This document shows positions 41,841 to 51,169 of a stretch of 64,000 bases of DNA, piece by piece. The stretch is from CAXBES01 sp963974915 (GTDB lineage Bacteria > Bacteroidota > Bacteroidia > Flavobacteriales > Flavobacteriaceae): NCBI GenBank assembly GCA_963974915.1, contig CAXBES010000015.1, positions 39,074-103,073 on the forward strand, written 5' to 3'. A model generated the notes under the pieces. It did no database searches. It was not told the DNA's origin and saw nothing but the letters and a program-made list of their open reading frames with translations. Both the position numbers and the translations under genes were made by a program. How positions within the stretch are numbered: the first letter of the stretch is position 1; each line of letters starts with the position of its first letter.

Positions 41841-42467
41841 ATGAGCCTCGTTAGATTAAACATAAAAGGAATTTCTTATAGCCAAACTCAAAATGGTGCT
41901 TATGCATTAATTTTGAATGAAATTGAAGGTGACCGCAAATTACCTATCGTGATCGGCGCTTTTGAAGCACAATCGATCGCTATCGCTTTAGAAAAAGAAA
42001 TAAAACCCCCTCGACCGCTAACACACGATTTGTTTAAGAATTTCTCAGACCGTTTCGAAATCGTTGTTAAGCAAGTGATCATACATAAATTAGTTGATGG
42101 TGTTTTTTATTCGAGCATCATTTGTGAACGCGATAAAATTGAAGAAATTATTGATGCTCGAACCAGTGATGCGATCGCATTAGCACTGCGTTTTAATGCA
42201 CCGATTTTTACTTATAAAGCCATTTTAGATAAAGCAGGGATCTATTTAAAATCTGCTCCTAAAAAGAAAAAAGAAGAAATTTCAGACGACGAGGAAGCAG
42301 TTATCGAAGAGCTTATTTCAGGCGAAGACAGAGAATCTGTAGCCCCAAAAGGTGCTAATTACAGCAAGTATACTTTAAAAGAATTAAACACCATGTTGGA
42401 TCAGGCCGTAGCCAACGAAGACTACGAGACTGCTGCAAGAATTAGGGATGAAATTTCTAAAAGATAG
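41841..42467 (+). CDS. Bifunctional nuclease (DUF151) domain protein with C-terminal UVR motif
   Basis: A 208-residue protein. The N-terminal DUF151 domain (LPIVIGAFEAQSIAIALE, PRPLTHDLF, DARTSDAIALALRFNAPIF) is followed by an acidic linker and a UvrB/UvrC-like motif (YTLKELNTMLDQAVANEDYETAARIRDEI). DUF151 proteins are annotated as nucleases of RNA and DNA. The exact role in Bacteroidota is unclear. It lies 57 bp upstream of the nucleoside transporter gene, which suggests co-transcription. Confidence 0.88.
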   Translation: MSLVRLNIKGISYSQTQNGAYALILNEIEGDRKLPIVIGAFEAQSIAIALEKEIKPPRPLTHDLFKNFSDRFEIVVKQVIIHKLVDGVFYSSIICERDKIEEIIDARTSDAIALALRFNAPIFTYKAILDKAGIYLKSAPKKKKEEISDDEEAVIEELISGEDRESVAPKGANYSKYTLKELNTMLDQAVANEDYETAARIRDEISKR

Positions 42468-42523
42468 TAAATAAGCTAATTAAATTTTTATTTAGCGCTG
42501 TTCAAAATGATCCACTTATACAT

Positions 42524-44239
42524 ATGAAGAAAATCTTACTTGTTGTTTTTTCTTTAATTTTCTTCGGAAATACCCTTGCACAAACTCTCGAAAAGGAATG
42601 GCGATTCTCTTCAATAGAAGATACCGATCAAAAAACCTTATTTGAAGTTGATTCTGATACCGATTATTTTCAGCTTAAAGAAGGTACTTTCAAATATCAT
42701 TTGAAAGCTAAAGATAATTTAGAAGCCTCCGGCGACTATATCTTTCAGAATAATTTATTGGTCTTATTTTATAACAAACCCAGCGACACAATTAGAAGAT
42801 ATCGCATATCTGAAGTTACCGATAGCACATTGGTGTTTTCAGAAAACAATGTGATTTATAAATTCAACAAACCTGTACAAAACAACAATTTAGTACAAAC
42901 AGTCACTACTTCCGAAAACGACATTGTACCCTCCCAAGGATTTTCTGTTCATAGTTTATGGCGCGGCGTATTAGGAATGTTCTCTCTAATTTTTATCGCA
43001 TTTCTGTTTAGTGCGAATAGAAAGGCGATCAATTGGAGAACTGTTGGTATTGGCCTGGCATTTCAACTTGTTATTGCCATTGGAGTCTTAAAGGTGCCTT
43101 TTGTTAAGAACATCTTTGAGGCCATAGGAAAAGTCTTTATCAACATACTCGATTTTACCCGAGCAGGAAGTAAGTTTCTATTTGAAGGGCTGGTTGTAGA
43201 CATGGACACCTTCGGTTTTATTTTTGCTTTTCAGGTATTGCCAACCATCATTTTCTTTTCGGCATTAACTTCAGTTTTATTTTATCTCGGAATTATTCAG
43301 AAGGTGGTAAAAGCATTTGGATGGTTACTTTCAAAAGCTTTAAAAATTTCGGGAGCAGAAAGCCTAAGTGTTGCAGGTAATATTTTTTTAGGTCAGACCG
43401 AAGCTCCCTTACTTATTAAAGCATACCTGGAAAAGATGAATAAATCTGAAATGCTTTTAGTAATGATCGGCGGTATGGCAACCGTGGCAGGCGCCGTATT
43501 GGCAGCTTATATAGGATTTCTAGGTGGTGAAGATCCAGAATTGAGGTTAGTCTTTGCTAAACACTTATTAGCGGCTTCAGTCATGGCAGCGCCCGGTGCA
43601 ATCGTAATCTCCAAGATCTTATATCCACAAACCGAACAAATAAATACAGATGTAAAGGTTTCTTCAGAAAAAATTGGTTCAAATATCCTTGATGCCATTG
43701 CTAATGGTACAACCGAAGGCTTGCGCTTAGCAGTTAATGTGGGTGCCATGCTTTTGGTCTTTGTTGCCTTTATTGCAATGTTTAACGGAATCTTGGGGTG
43801 GTTAGGTGAAATAACTACCGTTAACAATTGGGTGGCAGCCAATTCGCCTTACCCAAAACTTTCGCTTGAAGCTGTACTAGGAACTATTTTTGCACCACTA
43901 ATGTGGCTCATTGGTGTAGCAAAAGAAGATATGATGATGATGGGTCAATTATTAGGTATTAAGCTTGCTGCAAGTGAATTTGTAGGCTATATTCAATTAG
44001 CCGACCTAAAAGATGTTTCCAAAGCTACCCATTTAAAGTATGAAAAATCCATTATCATGGCTACTTATATGCTCTGCGGATTCGCAAACTTCGCCTCAAT
44101 CGGTATCCAGATAGGTGGCATTGGGTCGCTGGCACCCGGACAGCGAAAAGTCCTTTCTAAATTTGGGATGAGAGCCCTGCTTGGAGGAACGATAGCTTCT
44201 TTAATTTCTGCAGCGATCGCAGGAATGATTATAGGTTAA
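42524..44239 (+). CDS. CNT/NupC-family nucleoside transporter with exported N-terminal domain
   Basis: A 571-residue protein. It starts with a signal peptide (MKKILLVVFSLIFFGNTLAQ), then about 120 residues of beta-rich lipocalin-like sequence, then a concentrative nucleoside transporter (SVAGNIFLGQTEAPLLIKAY, GGMATVAGAVLAAYIGFLG, CGFANFASIGIQIGGIG). Ordinary NupC proteins are about 400 residues and lack the exported domain. It should import nucleosides by ion symport. thyA and folA lie just downstream, fitting nucleotide supply. Confidence 0.9.
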   Translation: MKKILLVVFSLIFFGNTLAQTLEKEWRFSSIEDTDQKTLFEVDSDTDYFQLKEGTFKYHLKAKDNLEASGDYIFQNNLLVLFYNKPSDTIRRYRISEVTDSTLVFSENNVIYKFNKPVQNNNLVQTVTTSENDIVPSQGFSVHSLWRGVLGMFSLIFIAFLFSANRKAINWRTVGIGLAFQLVIAIGVLKVPFVKNIFEAIGKVFINILDFTRAGSKFLFEGLVVDMDTFGFIFAFQVLPTIIFFSALTSVLFYLGIIQKVVKAFGWLLSKALKISGAESLSVAGNIFLGQTEAPLLIKAYLEKMNKSEMLLVMIGGMATVAGAVLAAYIGFLGGEDPELRLVFAKHLLAASVMAAPGAIVISKILYPQTEQINTDVKVSSEKIGSNILDAIANGTTEGLRLAVNVGAMLLVFVAFIAMFNGILGWLGEITTVNNWVAANSPYPKLSLEAVLGTIFAPLMWLIGVAKEDMMMMGQLLGIKLAASEFVGYIQLADLKDVSKATHLKYEKSIIMATYMLCGFANFASIGIQIGGIGSLAPGQRKVLSKFGMRALLGGTIASLISAAIAGMIIG

Positions 44240-44240
44240 A

Positions 44241-44606
44241 TTATATTCGTTTAATCACTGTTTCTGCCCAATTAACAGCTTCAGCAACTGTTTTAAAGTA
44301 ACAGAAAGATCCATCATAAAGTGACTGTTCATTATACGCTTCCTGTTTTACGGCTTCACTCTCCGAAACTATCGCCAAACCCACCATATAATTTGTGTCA
44401 ATAGCTTTATAAGCATCGGGGTCTATTGGTGAGGCAAAACTGCGATTAGAAATAAACACATATTTCCTGTTTCCATAATGTCTGCTTGCAAATTCAAGAA
44501 TCTCTTTAGCCGCTTGGGCCGAGATCCCGTTTGATGATAAATGAAAAACTAAATAGTTTTGATAACATTCCATTATCCCGTGAGGAAATTCATATTTTCG
44601 CACCAT
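44241..44606 (-). CDS. STAS/SpoIIAA-like domain protein of unknown function
   Basis: From the ATG at 44604-44606 this is a 121-residue alpha/beta protein (YLVFHLSSNGISAQAAKEILEFA, KYVFISNRSFASPIDPDAY, VGLAIVSESEAVKQEA) resembling SpoIIAA-like proteins. An upstream ATG at 44720 would add 38 basic/hydrophobic residues and leave only 11 bp to the divergent thyA start, so I prefer the inner start. Its end meets the transporter gene tail to tail (1-bp gap). The function is unknown. Confidence 0.6.
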   Translation of the reverse strand: MVRKYEFPHGIMECYQNYLVFHLSSNGISAQAAKEILEFASRHYGNRKYVFISNRSFASPIDPDAYKAIDTNYMVGLAIVSESEAVKQEAYNEQSLYDGSFCYFKTVAEAVNWAETVIKRI

Positions 44607-44731
44607 CATTTCTATGATTGGATTTAATCTTATAAAACTAGCAAAAGTTAATAACTTCTTCACAAACGAATACAAAATTTCTTTAATTCGAGAGAGTCTT
44701 TTTTTACTTTTATCGACCAAAATAATTTAGA

Positions 44732-45556
44732 ATGAAGCAATATCACGATCTCCTCAAGCACGTACTTGAGCACGGTGTTAGTAAAGAGGATCGCACCGGT
44801 ACCGGTACTAAAAGTGTCTTTGGTTATCAAATGCGATTCGATTTGAATGAAGGGTTCCCCATGGTAACCACGAAAAAACTACACCTAAAATCAATAATTC
44901 ACGAACTGCTTTGGTTTTTAAATGGTGACACCAATGTTAAATACCTTCAGGATAATGGGGTGAGAATTTGGAACGAATGGGCAGACGATAACGGAGATTT
45001 AGGTCCAGTATACGGTCACCAATGGCGAAATTGGAACAGTGAAGAAATAGATCAGATTTCAGAAATAATTAAAACCCTGAAAACTAATCCCGATAGCAGA
45101 AGAATGCTGGTAAGTGCATGGAACCCCAGTGTAATGCCAAATACAAGTATTCCATTTAGCGAAAATGTCGCGAATGGAAAAGCAGCACTACCTCCTTGTC
45201 ATGCTTTTTTTCAATTTTATGTAGCCGAAGGAAAACTCTCTTGTCAATTGTATCAGCGAAGCGCCGATATTTTCTTGGGCGTACCTTTCAACATTGCTTC
45301 TTATGCCCTGTTTACTATGATGGTAGCACAGGTTTGTGGGTACCAGGCCGGAGAATTTATTCACACCTTTGGTGATGCTCATATTTACAACAATCATATG
45401 GAGCAGATCGACCTTCAACTATCCCGTGATCCACGCCCTTTACCTAAAATGTTGCTAAATTCGGAAGTAAAGGATATATTTGGCTTCAAATTTGATGACT
45501 TTACTTTAGTCGATTATAATCCGCATCCCCACATCAAAGGTGCGGTAGCCATATAA
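44732..45556 (+). CDS. thyA: Thymidylate synthase
   Basis: A 274-residue thymidylate synthase, making dTMP from dUMP and methylene-tetrahydrofolate. The catalytic cysteine is in LPPCHAFFQFYV. Also clear are EDRTGTGTKSVFG, LYQRSADIFLGVPFNIASYAL and DAHIYNNHMEQ. The enzyme yields dihydrofolate, which FolA, encoded about 5 kb on, recycles. Confidence 0.96.
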   Translation: MKQYHDLLKHVLEHGVSKEDRTGTGTKSVFGYQMRFDLNEGFPMVTTKKLHLKSIIHELLWFLNGDTNVKYLQDNGVRIWNEWADDNGDLGPVYGHQWRNWNSEEIDQISEIIKTLKTNPDSRRMLVSAWNPSVMPNTSIPFSENVANGKAALPPCHAFFQFYVAEGKLSCQLYQRSADIFLGVPFNIASYALFTMMVAQVCGYQAGEFIHTFGDAHIYNNHMEQIDLQLSRDPRPLPKMLLNSEVKDIFGFKFDDFTLVDYNPHPHIKGAVAI

Positions 45557-45571
45557 AAAACCTAAAAATTT

Positions 45572-46003
45572 ATGAAAAAAACCATTTTTATCCTCAGCCT
45601 ACTAATAAGTACCACACTCTTTGCACAAGAAGAATGGGGTAATGTAAATAAAAATGTAGTTACAATGAAAGAGATCGCACCGGTTTGGCCGGGTTGCGAA
45701 AGCAATAGTACCTCGAAAAGAGATGCGTGTTTTGATCAGAAGTTAGCACAACATATTGCTAAGAACTTTAAATATCCTGCTGAAGAATACAAGAAAAATG
45801 TACAAGGAAGAGTCGTGGTTGAATTCTATATCAATGAAAAAGGAATGGTAGATATAAAGAAAGTTAGTGGTGGAAGCCCTGGTCTTCAAGCCGAAGCTAA
45901 ACGAAATATCATGGCTATTCCTAAAATGAAACCAGGAATGATGGGCGGTAAACCACGTGCCATTAAGTACACCGTGCCTTTTAATTTTAAAACAGGGAAA
46001 TAA
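45572..46003 (+). CDS. TonB C-terminal domain (energy transducer-like) exported protein
   Basis: A 143-residue protein with a signal peptide (about 1-18) and a TonB C-terminal domain (FKYPAEEYKKNVQGRVVVEF, EAKRNIMAIPKMKPG, KYTVPFNFK), preceded by the VWPGCES segment common in Bacteroidota members. It lacks the membrane anchor and proline-rich stretch of a full TonB, so energy transduction is doubtful. It starts 15 bp after thyA. Confidence 0.82.
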   Translation: MKKTIFILSLLISTTLFAQEEWGNVNKNVVTMKEIAPVWPGCESNSTSKRDACFDQKLAQHIAKNFKYPAEEYKKNVQGRVVVEFYINEKGMVDIKKVSGGSPGLQAEAKRNIMAIPKMKPGMMGGKPRAIKYTVPFNFKTGK

Positions 46004-46092
46004 TTTAGCCTGGAAATTTTAGTCATTTTGTTTTTCTTAACAGGCGTTTAACATGACGTAAACAAAATCAAGTAAATATTATCATTATATTT

Positions 46093-46128
46093 AAAGTGTC
46101 GATACCCAAACGTTTCGACACTTTTTTT
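46093..46128 (+). terminator. Terminator after the TonB-like gene
   Basis: Perfect 10-bp stem AAAGTGTCGA / TCGACACTTT (46093-46102, 46115-46124) with a T run. An in-frame ATG of egtB at 46096 lies inside this stem, which argues for the later start at 46129. Confidence 0.85.
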
Positions 46129-47292
46129 ATGATTGAAACTCAAAAGCTCGTTTCCTTTTTTTCTGAAACTCGAGCACATACAGAGACCCTATGTAAACCC
46201 TTAGAAATTGAAGACTACGTGGTGCAACCCGTAGTCGATATTTCACCTCCAAAGTGGCATTTAGGTCATACCACATGGTTTTTTGAAGAGTTTATTCTGA
46301 AAAAATTTAAGCCTAACTACGAAGTTTTTCACGATGATTTTGCGTTTGTTTTTAATAGCTACTACGAATCTGTTGGGAAGCGGGTTGTGCGGAATGACAG
46401 GGGAAACCTATCTCGTCCCGGCGTTGCTAAAGTGTACGACTACAGACATTATGTTACGAACGAATTGAAAGACTTTCTCAATACTGAAATACCCCGAGAA
46501 ATAGAAGAGATAATTTTAATTGGGATCCATCATGAGAAACAGCATCAGGAGTTACTAATTACAGATATTAAATACATCTTAGGGAACAATCCTTTATTAC
46601 CTAAATACAGCAATAATTTTATTGAAAATCCAAGCCAAAATATTGCACAGCAATGGATCAAAATTGATGAGGGTATTTACGAAATTGGACATGATAACCC
46701 TCATTCCTTCTGTTATGATAACGAACTTGGAAGGCACAAGGTCTATTTGCACGACTTCGCAATTTCGAATAAGCTGACTACAAATGCAGAATTTCTTGAT
46801 TTTATTCAAGTTGGCGGATATCAAGATTTTAACTTTTGGCACGCCGAAGCATGGGATTGGGTTCAACAAAACAATATTTCTCAACCTTTGTATTGGCATC
46901 TCATTGATGGAGAATGGCATCAATATACGCTACAGGGACTGCAGAAATTAGACCTGAATGCTCCGGTGACACATATTTCCTATTTTGAAGCCTTCGCTTT
47001 TGCTCAATGGAAAGGATGTAGATTACCTACAGAATTTGAATGGGAAGTGTCTCAGGAACAATTTCAATGGGGAGATCGCTGGGAATGGACCGAGAGTGCT
47101 TACTTACCTTATCCAGGATATACAAAAGCACCCGGAGCTATTGGCGAGTACAATGGGAAATTCATGGTAAATCAAAAAGTTTTACGGGGAGGATCGGTTG
47201 CGACTCCAAATAAACACACTCGTTATACATATCGCAACTTTTTTCAAACTAATCTTCGTTGGCAATTTACCGGAATAAGGCTGGTGAAATAA
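46129..47292 (+). CDS. egtB: Ergothioneine biosynthesis sulfoxide synthase EgtB
   Basis: A 387-residue non-heme iron enzyme with an N-terminal DinB-like part carrying the three-histidine site (PKWHLGHTTWFFEE; IGIHHEKQHQELL) and a C-terminal formylglycine-generating-type fold (RLPTEFEWE, LRGGSVATP). It joins a thiol donor to trimethylhistidine oxidatively. The start at 46129 is chosen because the longer frame begins inside a terminator hairpin. egtD follows after 16 bp. No egtA, egtC or egtE is visible here. Confidence 0.92.
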   Translation: MIETQKLVSFFSETRAHTETLCKPLEIEDYVVQPVVDISPPKWHLGHTTWFFEEFILKKFKPNYEVFHDDFAFVFNSYYESVGKRVVRNDRGNLSRPGVAKVYDYRHYVTNELKDFLNTEIPREIEEIILIGIHHEKQHQELLITDIKYILGNNPLLPKYSNNFIENPSQNIAQQWIKIDEGIYEIGHDNPHSFCYDNELGRHKVYLHDFAISNKLTTNAEFLDFIQVGGYQDFNFWHAEAWDWVQQNNISQPLYWHLIDGEWHQYTLQGLQKLDLNAPVTHISYFEAFAFAQWKGCRLPTEFEWEVSQEQFQWGDRWEWTESAYLPYPGYTKAPGAIGEYNGKFMVNQKVLRGGSVATPNKHTRYTYRNFFQTNLRWQFTGIRLVK

Positions 47293-47308
47293 TTACGACT
47301 CAAATTAT

Positions 47309-48286
47309 ATGGCTATCTCAACAAAACTAACTCTAGACACTTCATTTAAAAAAGAAGTACATAAAGGTCTTTCATGTTACCCAAAATATCTCAGCTCAAA
47401 GTATATTTATGATGCTGCCGGCGATAAATTATTTCAGGATATTATGGCGCTACCGGAATACTATCTAACCAATTGTGAGTTAGAAATTCTAACAACCCAT
47501 ACACAGGATATTTCCAATTTATTTAAAGGAAGCGGACAGGGGTTCGATTTGATTGAATTGGGTGCCGGCGACGGAAAAAAAACCAAAATACTGCTCCAAT
47601 ACCTGTCAGAAAATGATTTCAATTTTGTGTATAAACCCATTGATATTAGTCAGAATTCTATCGATAATCTTTCCGAAGCATTAAAAAAAGAAATTCCAAA
47701 TGTCGTTGTTGAGGGTGAAAAAGGCGAATATTTTGAAGTTTTAGAACGTCTTAAAAGCTATAATACCAGAAAGAAAGTGATCATGGTTTTAGGCTCGAAC
47801 ATTGGCAACCTGCTACATGATCACGCAATCCAGTTTCTTACAAAATTGAAAGATACAATGCATAAGGACGATCTCCTTTTTATGGGTTTTGATCAGAAAA
47901 AAGATCCACAAACGATCTTAAATGCATACAATGACGAGAGTGGCGTTACCGCTGCTTTTAATAAAAATCTTTTGGTGAGAATTAATAGAGAATTGAGAGG
48001 TAATTTTGATCCTTCACTTTTCAAACACTGGGAAGTTTACAACCCCGAAAGTGGTACCGCAAAAAGTTATTTGGTTGCTACCCAAGCAAATGAAGTTTAC
48101 ATTGAAGACCTAGATCTTAGTATCTCTTTTGAGCCATGGGAAACGATTCATACTGAAATATCTCAAAAATACGATGATAAGATCGTACAATGGCTAGCTA
48201 AAGAATCGGGACTGAGAATTGAAACATCCTTTTCAGATACGAGAGAATTTTACAAGAATTACGTTTTTCGAATAGAAAATCTTTAA
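47309..48286 (+). CDS. egtD: L-histidine N-alpha-methyltransferase EgtD
   Basis: A 325-residue SAM-dependent enzyme with the family start KYIYDAAGDKLFQDIMALPEYYLTNCE, the SAM loop IELGAGDGKKT and VLGSNIGNLLHD. It trimethylates histidine to hercynine, the first ergothioneine step, which EgtB then uses. The pair is separated by 16 bp and should be co-transcribed. Confidence 0.94.
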   Translation: MAISTKLTLDTSFKKEVHKGLSCYPKYLSSKYIYDAAGDKLFQDIMALPEYYLTNCELEILTTHTQDISNLFKGSGQGFDLIELGAGDGKKTKILLQYLSENDFNFVYKPIDISQNSIDNLSEALKKEIPNVVVEGEKGEYFEVLERLKSYNTRKKVIMVLGSNIGNLLHDHAIQFLTKLKDTMHKDDLLFMGFDQKKDPQTILNAYNDESGVTAAFNKNLLVRINRELRGNFDPSLFKHWEVYNPESGTAKSYLVATQANEVYIEDLDLSISFEPWETIHTEISQKYDDKIVQWLAKESGLRIETSFSDTREFYKNYVFRIENL

Positions 48287-48314
48287 TTTTATAAAATTCA
48301 AAATACTATAAATT

Positions 48315-48830
48315 ATGAAGTATCTCTCGTTAATATTGTTGGTTTTGGGAATTGCAGGATGCGACAGTCCGTTAAAAGTTGAAGGACAACTTCCTCCGGA
48401 CAATGATTGGAATAAGCGTATTGCCATGATCAAGACTCCGGATAGTCTATTAACAAAAGGAAGCACATACCTACCCGTTTATTCCGAAATCTATCAGAGA
48501 AACAAGAATTTTACGTTCAACTTAACGGCAACAGTTAGTATTAGAAACATAAGTTTAACCGATACCCTTTTTCTTTATAAAGCAGATTATTACGACACTC
48601 ATGGTAAATTAATTAAGCAACACCTTAAGGATCCGGTATATGTTTATCCTATGGAAACCTTAGAAATTGTTGTGAACGAAAATGACCAGGCCGGCGGGAG
48701 TGGCGCTAACTTTATATTCGATTGGGGCGTTAAAAGAGATAAGCTGACACCTTTCTTTGAAGCCGTAATGATCTCCACATCAGGACAACAGGGCATATCG
48801 TTTACAACACACGGCATCAGAAAAAAATAA
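48315..48830 (+). CDS. DUF3124 family lipoprotein
   Basis: A 171-residue protein with a lipoprotein signal (LVLGIAGCDSP, lipidated Cys at 17) and a domain that fits DUF3124 (YLPVYSEIY, LTATVSIRNISLTDTLFLY, GGSGANFIFDWG). Its function is unknown. It lies 28 bp after egtD and 6 bp before the DUF427 gene, so it could belong to one transcript with the ergothioneine genes. Confidence 0.75.
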   Translation: MKYLSLILLVLGIAGCDSPLKVEGQLPPDNDWNKRIAMIKTPDSLLTKGSTYLPVYSEIYQRNKNFTFNLTATVSIRNISLTDTLFLYKADYYDTHGKLIKQHLKDPVYVYPMETLEIVVNENDQAGGSGANFIFDWGVKRDKLTPFFEAVMISTSGQQGISFTTHGIRKK

Positions 48831-48836
48831 AAAAAG

Positions 48837-49118
48837 ATGAAAGCTATTTGGAATGATACTATTATTGCAGAGAGCAATGACACAGTCGTAATTGAAAACA
48901 ACCATTACTTCCCTCCTAATTCTATAAAACAAGAATTTTTTAAGGAGAGTAATACGCATACTAATTGTCCATGGAAAGGTGAGGCATCTTATTTCACCTT
49001 AGAGGTAAACAACGAAACGAACCAGGATGCTGCCTGGTATTACCCAAAAACTTCGTATGCTGCTAAGCCCATTGAAGGATACGTGGCATTTTGGAAGGGT
49101 GTTGAGGTTATCGAATAA
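48837..49118 (+). CDS. DUF427 family protein
   Basis: A 93-residue small beta-rich protein with KAIWNDTIIAES, NTHTNCPWKGEASYFTLEV and AAWYYPKTSYAAKPIEGYVAFWKGVEV, the usual DUF427 pattern. Its function is unknown. It overlaps nothing and ends 6 bp before the convergent aminotransferase gene. Confidence 0.85.
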   Translation: MKAIWNDTIIAESNDTVVIENNHYFPPNSIKQEFFKESNTHTNCPWKGEASYFTLEVNNETNQDAAWYYPKTSYAAKPIEGYVAFWKGVEVIE

Positions 49119-49124
49119 GGTATA

Positions 49125-50198
49125 TTAAAAACAACTTAATAGTTTCTCTAGGTCAGATTCATTGTTGTAGTAATGAAAACTTACTCTAATCCCGTTACCT
49201 CGTTGGGAACAGATTATCCCGTTGTCTTTTAACTTCTGATATTGTTGAGAATCCCCTTTTAGATTAAAAATGTTTGAGTGTTCGGCGCGGTTTGCTACTG
49301 TTTTATCTAAAAGACCTTCTTCCGAAAAACGTAATTTTGCAAGATTTGACAGCTTTTTTATTTCTTCGGAAACACGCTCCATTCCTAATTGTTCAAAATT
49401 CAAAATTGATTGTTCCAGACTGCCGTAATTTAGCGTATCCTGATGTCCGGGTTCGAAGCGTTTAATAAACTCGATCTCATCTCTTTTACTAAATGCGGCT
49501 TCGGCCGAATTAAACCCGATCGTTTTAGGAATAATCTTATTATGCACTTCAGATTTTATCATTAAAAGTCCGTTGCCATAACCGGAAAGCATCCATTTAT
49601 ACGTGCTAGCGCCAAGAATATCTATCGCACTTTCAGAAAAATTAAAGTTAGTAGTGCCTAAAAACTGGGTTCCATCTGCTACCAGCAATAATTCCGGATG
49701 ATAAGCCTTTAACTGATTTAAAAACTCGAAGTCTATTTTAATTCCGGAGGTATATTGAACAATACTAAATGCGAAGACATCGGGTTGATTCTCTGTGATC
49801 GCCTGATTTATGTTGTCCTCTAAATTTTCATCTACTTTCGCATAGCAAACTTCGAAATCACGATTCTCGACAGCCCAATTAACCGAAGGATAGTCCTTTT
49901 CCAGCAATAAAATCTTTGCACCCTTCGGAAACCCATCCATTAGCGTATTCATTCCAAAGGAAAAATTAGGAATTAACGCCACTTCATTTTCCGAAGCATT
50001 AAAAAAACGACAAACCGAGTTGCGAATAATTTTTAAATGTTCCCTATGCTTGTCCCTAAAAACACTTCCCCCTTCTAATAAATTCATATCATGCTGTCGT
50101 CGCCAATCGACCAAAGATTGGGATAACAATCCACAAGACGCAGTATTTAGGTAGGTGTACTTTTGTAAAACCGGGAATTCTTTTTTAAAATCTTTCAT
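49125..50198 (-). CDS. Class V aminotransferase / cysteine desulfurase-like PLP enzyme
   Basis: A 357-residue fold-type I PLP enzyme. The Schiff-base lysine is in GASTYKWMLSGYGNG, and VADGTQFLGT supplies the aspartate that contacts the cofactor. The substrate cannot be told. Some class V enzymes close the ergothioneine route (EgtE-type C-S lyase), and this gene lies less than 1 kb from egtBD on the opposite strand, so that role is possible but unproven. Confidence 0.82.
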   Translation of the reverse strand: MKDFKKEFPVLQKYTYLNTASCGLLSQSLVDWRRQHDMNLLEGGSVFRDKHREHLKIIRNSVCRFFNASENEVALIPNFSFGMNTLMDGFPKGAKILLLEKDYPSVNWAVENRDFEVCYAKVDENLEDNINQAITENQPDVFAFSIVQYTSGIKIDFEFLNQLKAYHPELLLVADGTQFLGTTNFNFSESAIDILGASTYKWMLSGYGNGLLMIKSEVHNKIIPKTIGFNSAEAAFSKRDEIEFIKRFEPGHQDTLNYGSLEQSILNFEQLGMERVSEEIKKLSNLAKLRFSEEGLLDKTVANRAEHSNIFNLKGDSQQYQKLKDNGIICSQRGNGIRVSFHYYNNESDLEKLLSCF

Positions 50199-50260
50199 AA
50201 GTTTTTATACGATGCGACAAAAATTAGGTAAATTTACTAGTGTGTTAAATGTAACCAACT

Positions 50261-50683
50261 ATGTTTTCAAAAACCAATAAAAACGAGAGAATCGATTCGG
50301 AGCAACGAGAACAATACGAATATGCACGAGCTCGAATAAAACAGAAGAAACGTTTGATGCAACATTTCATCGTTTTTTTAGTGGGTTCAATTTTATTGAT
50401 CGTTATAAATCCAATATTAGGCTATGGCAACGAATTCTTTATTAAAGATTGGTTTGTATGGGCCATATTGATTTGGGCATTTCTGTTTTTAATTCACCTT
50501 TTCAATGTGCTTGTAATGAATACATTTATGGGAAAAGAATGGGAGGTACGTCAGTTGGAAATTCTTAAAGCCAAACAAGAAAAACGCATTGCCGAATTAA
50601 ACAGGCAAGCTACTAAAGAGGTGACAACTGCCGAAGTAGCTAAAAAAAAAGCCAACGATCAACTACCTCCGGAACAGCTATGA
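50261..50683 (+). CDS. 2TM domain-containing membrane protein
   Basis: A 140-residue protein with an arginine-rich amphipathic start (YEYARARIKQKKRLMQHF), two transmembrane helices (about 38-56 and 66-86) and a charged coiled C-terminus (EILKAKQEKRIAELNRQ). This is the 2TM domain layout, sometimes found fused to kinases. Its function is unknown. Its stop overlaps the folA start by 4 bp. Confidence 0.8.
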   Translation: MFSKTNKNERIDSEQREQYEYARARIKQKKRLMQHFIVFLVGSILLIVINPILGYGNEFFIKDWFVWAILIWAFLFLIHLFNVLVMNTFMGKEWEVRQLEILKAKQEKRIAELNRQATKEVTTAEVAKKKANDQLPPEQL

Positions 50684-51159
50684 TCACAATGATTGCCGCC
50701 GCCGGCGAAAACAACGAATTAGGTCGTGACAATGAATTGGTTTGGCACTTGCCCGATGATTTTAAGCGCTTTAAGCAGCTCACCACAGGGCATCATATCA
50801 TCATGGGGCGCAAAACCTTTGAGTCCTTTCCAAAGCTCTTACCCAACCGAACACATATTGTTATTACCAGAAATAAGAATTATCATCAACGTGGTGTGAT
50901 TATAGTTCATTCTATGGAGGAAGCTCTAAATCAAGCAGGTAATGATGCACAACCTTTTATCATTGGCGGAGGTGAAATTTATAAAATTGGGTTAGAATTT
51001 GCCACTAAGATAGAACTAACTCGTGTTCATGGCACCTTTGATGCCGATGCATATTTCCCGGAGATCCCTCAAGACTCCTGGAAATTAATTTCTTCGGAAG
51101 AACACGAAAGAGACGAAAGACATGCTTATTCCTTTACCTATGAAACCTGGGTAAAATGA
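50680..51159 (+). CDS. folA: Dihydrofolate reductase
   Basis: A 159-residue DHFR with MIAAAGENNELGRDNELVWHLPDDFKRF, GRKTFESFPKLLPNRTHIVITR and IIGGGEIY. It restores tetrahydrofolate after thymidylate synthesis. The start overlaps the 2TM gene, so it is translationally coupled. Confidence 0.96.
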   Translation: MITMIAAAGENNELGRDNELVWHLPDDFKRFKQLTTGHHIIMGRKTFESFPKLLPNRTHIVITRNKNYHQRGVIIVHSMEEALNQAGNDAQPFIIGGGEIYKIGLEFATKIELTRVHGTFDADAYFPEIPQDSWKLISSEEHERDERHAYSFTYETWVK

Positions 51160-51169
51160 TAAAATATCA

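Noticed and set aside
46096..46128. Longer egtB start at 46096
   Set aside because: The ATG lies within a perfect terminator stem of the preceding gene, and the extra 11 residues are not family-like.
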